From contig CACOKN010000001.1 in the NCBI GenBank assembly GCA_902627805.1, positions 186,001 through 250,000 of the forward strand: a stretch of DNA of 64,000 bases, given 5' to 3'. This DNA comes from an uncultured Pelagibacteraceae bacterium (GTDB lineage: Bacteria > Pseudomonadota > Alphaproteobacteria > Pelagibacterales > Pelagibacteraceae). The translations under genes were made by a program, and so were the position numbers. Of this stretch, positions 8,259-15,660 are shown in pieces; the stretch's first letter is position 1, and each line of letters starts with the position of its first letter. The notes under the pieces are model-generated. The model worked only from the letters and a program-made list of their open reading frames with translations, searched no databases and had not been told where the DNA came from.

Positions 8259-8952
8259 TTTTTTCTCCGATTAAATATGCTACTGAGCCACCTACAACTC
8301 CACCTAATATAATAGACCACTCTGGTGAAAAAAAATAAAAGATAGGACCCAAAATAGCTCCTAAGGTTACTGATAAAGTAATTTGCAATGTTTTCATTGC
8401 TCCTACCATCATGCAAGTAAAATAAATTGGATTTAAAATTGCTAGCCCCATTAACATATCTTTATTTAAATAATCTGCTATGTAAAAACCTAAAATTGTT
8501 GCTAAAACAGATACACTTAAAGTTGCTGAACCAATTCCTATCCAAAAATCAACCCTATCCTTTTTTTCAATTTTCTCATAATTACTTTTCATAATTAACC
8601 ATGCCGAGACAGCTATAAAATGACATGACAAATAATATTTCCATCTTGGTTGACTATCATCCATCATTAATGGAAATAAAGATACTGCCATTGGGTAAAG
8701 TCTTGCATTAACAAACCAAACTGCAAAAAAGATACTAATTAATGATGCTCCAATCAGAATTGACTCTGCCATTACTAATGATCCTGGCAAGGCATAAATC
8801 AATAATGTTGATAGGACACTTTCTTGAATATTAAAACCAACGTTTTTAAGAAGTGCACCGATCGCAACGAAGCAACATGCCAACGCGATTGCAGGGCTAT
8901 CAGCTTTAAGGATTGATTTATATCCTTTTAAGAAAAATTCTTTCTTTATCAT
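8248..8952 (-). CDS. azlC: Branched-chain amino acid exporter large subunit, AzlC-like
   Basis: A 234-residue inner-membrane protein of the AzlC family. The opening FFLKGYKSILKADSPAIA and the segments AVWFVNARLYPMAVSLFP and DDSQPRWKYYLSCHFI match the family layout. Its ATG directly follows the livF stop codon (TAAATG) with no spacer, so importer and exporter genes are translationally linked. Together with AzlD it should export branched-chain or related amino acids. Confidence 0.85.
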   Translation of the reverse strand: MIKKEFFLKGYKSILKADSPAIALACCFVAIGALLKNVGFNIQESVLSTLLIYALPGSLVMAESILIGASLISIFFAVWFVNARLYPMAVSLFPLMMDDSQPRWKYYLSCHFIAVSAWLIMKSNYEKIEKKDRVDFWIGIGSATLSVSVLATILGFYIADYLNKDMLMGLAILNPIYFTCMMVGAMKTLQITLSVTLGAILGPIFYFFSPEWSIILGGVVGGSVAYLIGEKNVN

Positions 8953-9738
8953 TTAGCCGCCAAGAAATAAGCGACCAACATCTGGATTGTTTAAAAGATC
9001 ATCACCCTTGCCAGCAATAGCAGTCTGTCCGGAAACGAGAACATAACCTATATCAGCAAACTCTAATCCTTTTTTGGCATTTTGTTCAACAAGAATGATT
9101 GTCTTTTTTTCATTCTCCTGGAGATCTCGTAATATTTCAAACACCATATCAATATATCTTGGTTCTAAACCAATTGATGGCTCATCAACTAATAGCACTG
9201 ATGGCTTCATTACTAGCGCTCTAGAGATTTCTAACAATCTTCTTTCACCACCTGAAAGTACTTTTGCTGGCTGATTTCGTCTATTTCTTAATCGTTCATA
9301 TTTTTCAAAAATTCTCTCAGCTTCTTGATAAGACTCTTCTGTTTTTTCTTTTATGAATCCTCCCATTAATAAATTTTCTTCAACTGTCATATCTGGAAAA
9401 ACAGAGTTATCTTGAAGTATATAGGCAATACCAACTGATTTTAATTTTTCAGCTGGACTTAAATTTGTAATCTCCTTGCCATCAATTTCTATTTGGCCTG
9501 AAAAAATATTAGTAAAACCATAAATTGAGTGAAGAATAGTGGATTTGCCTGCCCCATTTGGACCTATTAAACATAATGACTGAGCCTTACTTACAAAAAG
9601 ATCAAAGTTGTGTAATATTTCCATTTTTCCGTAACCAGCATTCATATTTTTTATTGTAAGATGAACATTTGAGGGTGAAAGTTTTTTTAAATCTTCAGCA
9701 ACTGGTGCCTTACCTAAAACTTCATATTGATTAGACAT
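8953..9738 (-). CDS. livF: ABC transporter ATP-binding protein, LivF-like (second system)
   Basis: A 261-residue LivF-type ATPase with an N-terminal extension of about 25 residues compared with the copy at 4679. The Walker A motif GPNGAGKS is at 59-66, the signature is LSGGERRL, Walker B is LLVDEPSIGLEP, and the ending FLGG is standard. Its start overlaps the livG stop codon by one base (TAATG). It completes a livK-H-M-G-F operon whose next genes are azlC and azlD. Confidence 0.92.
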   Translation of the reverse strand: MSNQYEVLGKAPVAEDLKKLSPSNVHLTIKNMNAGYGKMEILHNFDLFVSKAQSLCLIGPNGAGKSTILHSIYGFTNIFSGQIEIDGKEITNLSPAEKLKSVGIAYILQDNSVFPDMTVEENLLMGGFIKEKTEESYQEAERIFEKYERLRNRRNQPAKVLSGGERRLLEISRALVMKPSVLLVDEPSIGLEPRYIDMVFEILRDLQENEKKTIILVEQNAKKGLEFADIGYVLVSGQTAIAGKGDDLLNNPDVGRLFLGG

Positions 9739-10478
9739 TATTGTGCTCCTAAATAAGCATCTATTACACGCTTATCATTTTTAATCTCATCAGGTGTACC
9801 ATTAGCCAGCATTTTTCCATGCGCTAAACAAAAAATATCTTCAGCTAATTGCATAATAACTCTCATGTTATGTTCAATTACTAATAATGTTATCCCGAAA
9901 TCCTGATTTACTTTTATTAATCTGTCTATAATTCCATTTATTAGTGTTGGATTTATTCCTGCAGTTGGTTCATCTAACAAGAGCATTTCGGGCTCATTCA
10001 TTAAAGCCATTGCTAACTCTAATAATTTTTGCTGGCCAAAAGATAAATCTCCAGCTCTTAATTTTCTTTTTTGGAACAAACCAACAAAGCTTAGCAAGTT
10101 TTCAGCCTTCTCTGTAAGTTCTTTAGGGATTTTCGAAAAAATCTTTAACAAACTTGAGTCGCTTCCTTTATGGCTAATTAGCATATTTTCTACACAGTTA
10201 AGTTTTCCGTATATTCTTGTTTGCTGAAAAGTTCTTAACAAACCTAATTTTGCTATGATTGGCACTGGGAGATCAGATACTTCTTTTCCATTAAATTTGA
10301 TCGATCCATTATCAATAGGATAAGTTCCTACAATTGAATTAAACAAAGTAGTTTTGCCAGAACCATTTGGACCAATTAGACCAACTATTTTTCCTTTTTC
10401 AACAGACATGGAAATATCAACATTGGCTTTAACGCCACCGAATGATTTACTTACATTGTTTACTTCTAGAATACTCAT
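9738..10478 (-). CDS. livG: ABC transporter ATP-binding protein, LivG-like (second system)
   Basis: A 246-residue LivG-type ATPase. The Walker A motif GPNGSGKT is at 36-43, the signature is LSFGQQKL, Walker B is LLLDEPTAGINP, and IEHNMRVIM and AYLGAQ near the C-terminus are typical. Unlike the first-system copy it keeps the normal DEPTAG. The ATG overlaps the livM stop (ATGA). It should energise the LivH-LivM pair of the same operon. Confidence 0.92.
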   Translation of the reverse strand: MSILEVNNVSKSFGGVKANVDISMSVEKGKIVGLIGPNGSGKTTLFNSIVGTYPIDNGSIKFNGKEVSDLPVPIIAKLGLLRTFQQTRIYGKLNCVENMLISHKGSDSSLLKIFSKIPKELTEKAENLLSFVGLFQKRKLRAGDLSFGQQKLLELAMALMNEPEMLLLDEPTAGINPTLINGIIDRLIKVNQDFGITLLVIEHNMRVIMQLAEDIFCLAHGKMLANGTPDEIKNDKRVIDAYLGAQ

Positions 10479-11524
10479 TTTAATTCTACCTGTGCTTTTC
10501 TATCTGCTTCATCAACAACTTCACCAAATCGCTCAGGATATTTTTCTCTAAGCCAACCCATAATTCCCTCAGGAAAGTAAATTACTATAACAACAATAAG
10601 AACTCCAAGAGCCACGTACTGCCAACCTAAAAAGAATGTCCAAAAACCTTCTTTGAAAATATGAAAAACAGTGGCGCCAATAACAGGTCCCCATAAAGTT
10701 CCTTTTCCACCCAAGATTGCCATGAGCACCATGAATACTCCCATTTCTCTTCCATCAAAGGCAACATCAGTTGAATCAATATATCCAACAAGTCCCCCCA
10801 TAATTCCCCCAGCCAAACCACAGAAAAATGCTGAAACCATCCAACCAATTATTTTATACTTCATGGTTTCAATTCCCATAGCTTCAGCTTTATCTTCGTT
10901 ATCTCTGATGGCATTAAGAATTAATTTAAAACGAGTTGAATAAATTGCGCGTACAGTAATGAATGCAAGGACTAATGCAAAAAAACTACAAAAATAAAAA
11001 AACTCTCCTCTTGCTTCTAAACCACCAACGTTTGGAAAAGGTGGAGTTGTAAATCCTTGGCCTGCTCCAATTATTTCAATACCTCCAGAAATTTCTCCTG
11101 CGGCTACTCCTAAACCTAAAGTACATATTGCAAAATAATGTCCTCTTAATCCTAAAATTGAATATCCAATTAGACCAGCTACTATTGTTGGAACAACTGC
11201 TGCAACTACAAGTCCAGCTGCCATTCCTTGAAAAAATTGTGTAGGAGTGTGTACGAATGTCTTTTCTCCCCCACTTTCAGTCCATTCAGCTAATGGAAAA
11301 AACATTCCAACTTGTACTGAGGCACATAAATACATTCCAAGCCCATAAAAAAGAATGTTTCCAAACGAATTGTAACCCATCTCACCACCTTGAATATTCC
11401 AAGTAACAGCAAGAATAATTAATACACAAAGAATAGATAATTGAACTTTAAAAGCAGGAAATATAAATGGTGCAGCAAGTCCAAAAACTAATATTGATGC
11501 GTATAAAATAAGGTTTTTATTCAC
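10475..11524 (-). CDS. livM: ABC transporter permease, LivM-like (second system)
   Basis: A 349-residue polytopic permease with the LivM signature (RGHYFAICTLGLGVAAGEI and LNAIRDNEDKAEAMGIETM). It is about 100 residues shorter than the first-system copy. It starts at a GTG whose last bases form the livH stop codon (GTGA), the same style of four-base coupling used throughout this operon. The hydrophilic C-terminal tail, after IMGWLREKYPERFG, is longer than in many LivM proteins. Confidence 0.9.
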   Translation of the reverse strand: MNKNLILYASILVFGLAAPFIFPAFKVQLSILCVLIILAVTWNIQGGEMGYNSFGNILFYGLGMYLCASVQVGMFFPLAEWTESGGEKTFVHTPTQFFQGMAAGLVVAAVVPTIVAGLIGYSILGLRGHYFAICTLGLGVAAGEISGGIEIIGAGQGFTTPPFPNVGGLEARGEFFYFCSFFALVLAFITVRAIYSTRFKLILNAIRDNEDKAEAMGIETMKYKIIGWMVSAFFCGLAGGIMGGLVGYIDSTDVAFDGREMGVFMVLMAILGGKGTLWGPVIGATVFHIFKEGFWTFFLGWQYVALGVLIVVIVIYFPEGIMGWLREKYPERFGEVVDEADRKAQVELK

Positions 11525-12414
11525 TTTAAGTACTCTCTCTTTCTAGAAAGCTTAAATCTTCTATAAACTAGAATTAAAACCAATAATAAGAATACTGATC
11601 CAATTCTGAACTCTGTTCCCAAGATATAATCAGCAAATTCTTCAAAAACTCCTAATCCCATTCCTGACATAGCAACACCAGGTAAATTTCCAAGGCCTGC
11701 CACGATTACAATCATAAACGATCTAATTGTATAAGGTAATCCCATATAAGGATGAATTGTAAATGTTATTGATATTAAAGCTCCCGCAACCCCACATAAA
11801 GCAGCATTAATACCAAATGTTGCAGCATAAACTTTTTCGGTATCAACACCTAAAATTTTAGCAGCTCTTGCATTTTGAGCCGTTGCTCTTATTGCTCGGC
11901 CAAGCTTTGATTTTTTCATGTATATAACCAAACAAATTGCAAAAACGATACTTACTACAGCAGAAAATATTTTAGAATTTGGTAAAACCACATTGCTATC
12001 AAATAAGAAAGTGGTTCCGTAACCAGAGTTAGCTAAAACAACATCTGCACCAAATGCAAAGTTCATTAATTGCATAAAAAGAATGCTTATTCCAAAAGTT
12101 GCAAGAATTGAGATAAATAAGTCTCTATCAACTACTTTATTAATCACTAATTTATAAATTCCTACACCTACAAAATACATTATTATCGGTGATACAATGA
12201 CCCCCCAAGCAGGATGTATTCCATAAAGATACATAAAGTATGCAATGTAACCTCCAAGAATAACTAGATCACCTTGAGCAATATTTATGATATTCATTAC
12301 TCCCCACTGCAATGCCATGCCATAAGCAATCAAAGCAAACAATACACCCAATAAAATTCCATCCAAGCAAGCTTGAATAGTAATCATCGGATACTGGAAA
12401 ACCATGAAATCCAT
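11521..12414 (-). CDS. livH: ABC transporter permease, LivH-like (second system)
   Basis: A 297-residue LivH-family permease. The N-terminus GILLGVLFALIAYGMALQWG and the ATPase-contact stretch RATAQNARAAKILGVDTEK are characteristic, as is the C-terminal MGLGVFEEFADYILG segment. It follows the binding-protein gene across a 58-base gap that contains a strong hairpin with a U-run, so its expression is probably set lower than that of the binding protein. Confidence 0.92.
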   Translation of the reverse strand: MDFMVFQYPMITIQACLDGILLGVLFALIAYGMALQWGVMNIINIAQGDLVILGGYIAYFMYLYGIHPAWGVIVSPIIMYFVGVGIYKLVINKVVDRDLFISILATFGISILFMQLMNFAFGADVVLANSGYGTTFLFDSNVVLPNSKIFSAVVSIVFAICLVIYMKKSKLGRAIRATAQNARAAKILGVDTEKVYAATFGINAALCGVAGALISITFTIHPYMGLPYTIRSFMIVIVAGLGNLPGVAMSGMGLGVFEEFADYILGTEFRIGSVFLLLVLILVYRRFKLSRKREYLK

Positions 12415-12426
12415 AAACTGCCTCTT

Positions 12427-12460
12427 AAAAAAAATACCCCCTAGAGTTTAGGGGGTATTT
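12427..12460 (-). terminator. Hairpin with U-run between livK and livH (attenuating terminator)
   Basis: A 12-pair stem (AAATACCCCCTA with TAGGGGGTATTT) encloses a five-base loop. On the minus strand it is followed by eight Us. It lies inside the operon, after the binding-protein gene and before the permease genes. Partial termination here would give excess binding protein, a common arrangement for such operons. Confidence 0.85.
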
Positions 12461-12472
12461 GTAGATTTATTA

Positions 12473-13711
12473 TTATCTGTCAGACCACTTAGGAATTGGG
12501 TGAATCAATTTAGCTGAAGCCCACTTCAATGGAGCTACAACTTTGTTTTCACATTTCCCAGCGCCATCACACATTACTTGGAAAAGTACCATAGGCTTGT
12601 CAACATTTTGACCACCTTCGGCAAATTTAATATTTCCATAGAACGTTTGCATGTTAGTTGCTGCAAGAGCATCTCTTACTTTTTTCTTATCAAAAGAATT
12701 AGCTCTTTCAAAAGCATCTTTAAATACTAATAAAGCTGCTGATGACTCAGCTGACTGATACGGCGGATCATATTTGAACTCTTTTTCAAAATCTGCCGCA
12801 TACTTCATGCCTGACCCAAAGAATTTATCTTTGTAAGTTAATGATTTATGCCATTGAGATGCACATAATGCATACTGAGAATTTTTACCATGTTGTTTTG
12901 ATAATTTCGCAGCATCACAATGTGTCATTGCTAACATTGGAACATCAACTTTCATTTCAGCAATTTGCCTGATTGCAGTTAGTGCACCTTTTGTATGACC
13001 TGACACCACAAGAACATCTGGCTTCATTTGTTTTACTTTAACTAATGTTGCAGCCATATCATTAAGCTCTTTTGGAAGCTTATCATCGATTATAATCTCA
13101 GATCCAGTTTCTTTAGCTGCATCTAAAATACCTAATCTCACGTCCTGTGAAAATGCATCTTGTTCGAATGCTTGTGCAATTCTTACACCTTTTCCGCCAT
13201 TTAACTCAACTGCTGTTCTAATAGCTACATCAAGATATAAGTTAGCTGGAGCCAAAACTGCAAATAGATATTTGTAACCTTTAGTAAACAAAGATCTAGA
13301 CGCACCATTTGCTTCCACCATTGGTACACCATATTTTTCTGTTACAGGTGCAATTGCTTTTGTTAAACCTGAACTATAAGGTCCAAGCATAAACTCAACA
13401 CCATCTTGTGAGATTAATCTTTCTGCTAATTGAGCCGCTCTTTTTGGGTTTGATTCATCGTCATAATAAATGATTTCAAACTTATAAGTTTTTCCACCAA
13501 CTTTAACACCACCCATGCTATTAATTCTGTCAACAGCCATGTTATAACCGTTTTGTGTATGAACACCATTAGATGAATATTTTCCAGTTAATGAAATAGC
13601 AGCACCTAAAACAATTTTATCACCAACTACTTTTGCAAATGAAACAACTGAAGTTGAAAGTAAAATTGCTACTGCAGAAATAAAACTCAAGATTATCTTG
13701 TTTATTTTCAT
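12473..13711 (-). CDS. livK: Branched-chain amino acid type ABC transporter, binding protein LivK-like
   Basis: A 412-residue periplasmic binding protein with a signal peptide cleaved near VVSFA (about residue 26) and a Peripla_BP_6 core (IVLGAAISLTGKYSSNG, then YYDDESNPKRAAQLAERLI and GPYSSGLT). A clear AAGGAAA site precedes the ATG, and a promoter-like pair lies 36-64 bases upstream. It is first in the livK-H-M-G-F-azlC-azlD transcript. The bound ligand cannot be read from the sequence. Confidence 0.9.
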   Translation of the reverse strand: MKINKIILSFISAVAILLSTSVVSFAKVVGDKIVLGAAISLTGKYSSNGVHTQNGYNMAVDRINSMGGVKVGGKTYKFEIIYYDDESNPKRAAQLAERLISQDGVEFMLGPYSSGLTKAIAPVTEKYGVPMVEANGASRSLFTKGYKYLFAVLAPANLYLDVAIRTAVELNGGKGVRIAQAFEQDAFSQDVRLGILDAAKETGSEIIIDDKLPKELNDMAATLVKVKQMKPDVLVVSGHTKGALTAIRQIAEMKVDVPMLAMTHCDAAKLSKQHGKNSQYALCASQWHKSLTYKDKFFGSGMKYAADFEKEFKYDPPYQSAESSAALLVFKDAFERANSFDKKKVRDALAATNMQTFYGNIKFAEGGQNVDKPMVLFQVMCDGAGKCENKVVAPLKWASAKLIHPIPKWSDR

Positions 13712-13746
13712 TTTATTTCCTTCTGTTATTAATTAATTAATTCCTA

Positions 13747-13775
13747 ATTAAATAAATAATTTTCTGCTATTGCAA
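13747..13775 (-). promoter_or_regulatory. Candidate promoter of the livK operon
   Basis: On the minus strand TTGCAA (13770-13775) and TTTAAT (13747-13752) are 17 bases apart. They sit 36 bases before the livK ATG in the short gap to the lysE-type gene. Spacing and position fit a sigma70-type promoter. Confidence 0.45.
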
Positions 13776-13801
13776 GAGGCAAAAACAACTTTGGATATAT
13801 T

Positions 13802-14416
13802 TTAATATTGTTGTGTAACAATAATAATTAACGCAATGATAACTAAAACACTCGCTGAGATTGTATTAATTGTTTTTGGGTTTGCTTTGATCCATGTAAT
13901 TAATTTTTGTGCTAACAAAGCATAACCAATCAAAGAAATAAAATCTAAAACAACATAAGTTGTTATTAAAATAAAAAATTGAACAATATAATTAGTATTA
14001 AAGTCAATAAACTGAGGAAATATTAGAGGAAAGAACAACCAAGCCTTAGGACTTGTACCTGCAACTAAAAAACCATCTTTATAAAAAGAAAAAATACTTT
14101 TGGTACTAATTATTTTTGAATTTACATCTTGTGGTGAAGATTTGTACACATCATAAGCTAAATACATTAAATAAATTACCCCAAGCCACTTAAAAAAGTT
14201 TAAAAAGTTTGGATTGTCCGACAAAAAAGTTCCTATAACAAAAATTACTAAAGTTGCTTGAAATAAATTTGCTGTAACATCCCCTAAAGCTGTCCAAATG
14301 CAATTTTTAACACCATAATTCATCGAATAAGAAATAATAACTATCCGAGGGGTTCCGGGTGTGATGAACAGAAAAATTATGATCTGTAAAAAAAGGATAA
14401 AATCTAGGGGGAGCAT
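13802..14416 (-). CDS. LysE/RhtB family amino acid exporter
   Basis: A 204-residue inner-membrane protein with about six hydrophobic segments and the family opening LDFILFLQIIIFLFITPGTP, which holds the conserved TPG. The middle segment AGTSPKAWLFFPLIFPQF is also typical of LysE/RhtB translocators, which export lysine, threonine or homoserine lactone-like compounds. The ATG directly follows a hairpin and nine Us, with no ribosome-binding site in between. The start therefore looks tightly controlled or leaderless-like. Confidence 0.85.
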   Translation of the reverse strand: MLPLDFILFLQIIIFLFITPGTPRIVIISYSMNYGVKNCIWTALGDVTANLFQATLVIFVIGTFLSDNPNFLNFFKWLGVIYLMYLAYDVYKSSPQDVNSKIISTKSIFSFYKDGFLVAGTSPKAWLFFPLIFPQFIDFNTNYIVQFFILITTYVVLDFISLIGYALLAQKLITWIKANPKTINTISASVLVIIALIIIVTQQY

Positions 14417-14472
14417 AAAAAAAAAGATAGTCCTAAAAAACCGGGAGCTAAAGATGGCTAAGTAGGACTATC
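14417..14472 (-). ncRNA. Structured leader or terminator-like hairpin before the lysE-type start
   Basis: GATAGTCCTA (14426-14435) pairs perfectly with TAGGACTATC (14463-14472). On the minus strand the stem is followed by nine Us (14417-14425) and then at once by the lysE-type ATG. A TATAGT box lies just upstream on the minus strand. It could be an attenuator, a riboswitch expression platform or a tiny terminated RNA. Read on the plus strand, the loop carries GGGAG six bases before ATGGCTAAGTAG, a three-codon frame. No known riboswitch consensus is recognised. Confidence 0.45.
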
Positions 14473-14536
14473 AAATCACACTATAACAGATCCTAAAAAA
14501 AATGCATTATCGATTTTTTTCAAATATAAAGGATTT

Positions 14537-14833
14537 ATGAAAAAAAAAGGTCACAGGCCAGTTACCCGAGTCAAAAATCCAGAGCCAAATCATGAAGATC
14601 CAGATTGGGTCATCTGGGCGGCCTGGGCCGATAGGATCACTTTTGAAGATATCGAAAAAAAAACTGGGTACCGAGAATCGGATGTCATTAAGATAATGAG
14701 AAAATCTCTCAAACCATCCTCATTTAGATTATGGAGAAAAAGAGTTCATCAAAAAAGCATCAAACATAGAAAAAAATTTGAATATTCAAGAAAACAAATT
14801 ACTAGTAAAATAAAAAAAGGTGATTATCTATAG
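14537..14833 (+). CDS. DUF2805 / TIGR03643 family small protein
   Basis: A 98-residue basic protein. The conserved block WVIWAAWADRITFEDIEKKT, followed by GYRESDVIKIMRKSLKPSSF and RLWRKRV, matches the DUF2805 family, whose pattern suggests a helix-turn-helix-like fold. Function is unknown. AAAGGA precedes the ATG. It lies three bases upstream of glutaredoxin and diverges from the LysE-type exporter. Nucleic-acid binding is a guess from its charge and helix pattern. Confidence 0.75.
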   Translation: MKKKGHRPVTRVKNPEPNHEDPDWVIWAAWADRITFEDIEKKTGYRESDVIKIMRKSLKPSSFRLWRKRVHQKSIKHRKKFEYSRKQITSKIKKGDYL

Positions 14834-14836
14834 ATC

Positions 14837-15091
14837 ATGAAAAAAATTACAATTTATACTGGTCCTATGTGTAGTTTTTGTGATGCAGCAAAAAGATTAT
14901 TAACGCGTAACAATGCTCCCTACAATGAAATTGATATTTCATCAGTTGCAGGTGCAATGGATGAGATGATCAAGAAAGCAAATGGTAAAAGAACTATTCC
15001 TCAAATATTTTTTGATGACCAACACATTGGTGGTTATGATGAGGTTAGAGCGTTAGAGAAAGAAAACAAACTTCAAGAACTTTTAAAATAA
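14837..15091 (+). CDS. grxC: Glutaredoxin 3 (GrxC-type)
   Basis: An 84-residue dithiol glutaredoxin, normal length for GrxC. The active-site motif C12-S-F-C15 follows MKKITIYTGPM, the cis-proline loop is RTIPQIF, and the GG of HIGGYDEV completes the glutathione site. The usual second active-site residue Pro or Gly is Ser here. It reduces disulfides and glutathione mixed disulfides in the cytosol. The gene follows the DUF2805 gene by three bases and is likely co-transcribed. Confidence 0.92.
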   Translation: MKKITIYTGPMCSFCDAAKRLLTRNNAPYNEIDISSVAGAMDEMIKKANGKRTIPQIFFDDQHIGGYDEVRALEKENKLQELLK

Positions 15092-15306
15092 TATTTTTAA
15101 AAAACTAAAATGAAATTTTTAATTTTTTTTATAAAAAAACTAAAAGGATTAAGAATACATTTGTTTTAAGAGAACCTTTTAATAAGGATTTTAAGATTTT
15201 TTTTAATTTTAATTCTCTCAAAACTTTCATCAGACAAATTTATATTTTGATTAAAAGACGAGTCAAAAAAATTATTTGGTGTGAAAAAGCGATAAAACCT
15301 AGATAT

Positions 15307-15597
15307 TTATCGAAGAATACTAAGTGGATCATAATAGCAACCTATTTCTTCTATGGTCTCAAAAAAGATTGCATTAAGTTCTGAAGAGTGAACAGTTGGA
15401 CAAATTCTTTCTGCTTGTAAATTATTTGTATATTCTTTTTTTACTTCATTCATTGCCAGTGAACCAGATAAAGAGGTTGTTGCCTGAGCAATGCTGCCAG
15501 TATTTGCTAAAGTTAAAGAAGGACCTATTAATGCAGAATACTGAGTACAATTACTCAAGATGGGCAATAGGAATATTAATAATAAGATTCGTTTCAC
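15307..15597 (-). CDS. Small predicted lipoprotein of unknown function
   Basis: A 96-residue protein with a lipoprotein signal ending in the lipobox LSNC (Cys17), after a hydrophobic run starting MKRILLLIFLLPIL. After processing, about 80 residues remain, with a Gly/Ser/Thr/Ala-rich part (GPSLTLANTGSIAQATTS) and two cysteines near the C-terminus. The Ser-Asn after the hydrophobic run does not argue for inner-membrane retention. No family beyond a lipoprotein is recognised. It converges on grxC across a 215-base gap and lies 64 bases after the CHASE2 phosphatase gene. Confidence 0.7.
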   Translation of the reverse strand: MKRILLLIFLLPILSNCTQYSALIGPSLTLANTGSIAQATTSLSGSLAMNEVKKEYTNNLQAERICPTVHSSELNAIFFETIEEIGCYYDPLSILR

Positions 15598-15660
15598 AAC
15601 TGCAATCTACATAAAAATATTAATTTTTAAATAACCAATTTATTCATTTTGGGTTACAAA

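Noticed and set aside
15049..15060. Further copies of the motif core (GTTAGAG, twice) near the end of grxC
   Set aside because: They lie within coding sequence, match only seven to eight bases and are explained by Val-Arg and Leu-Glu codons.
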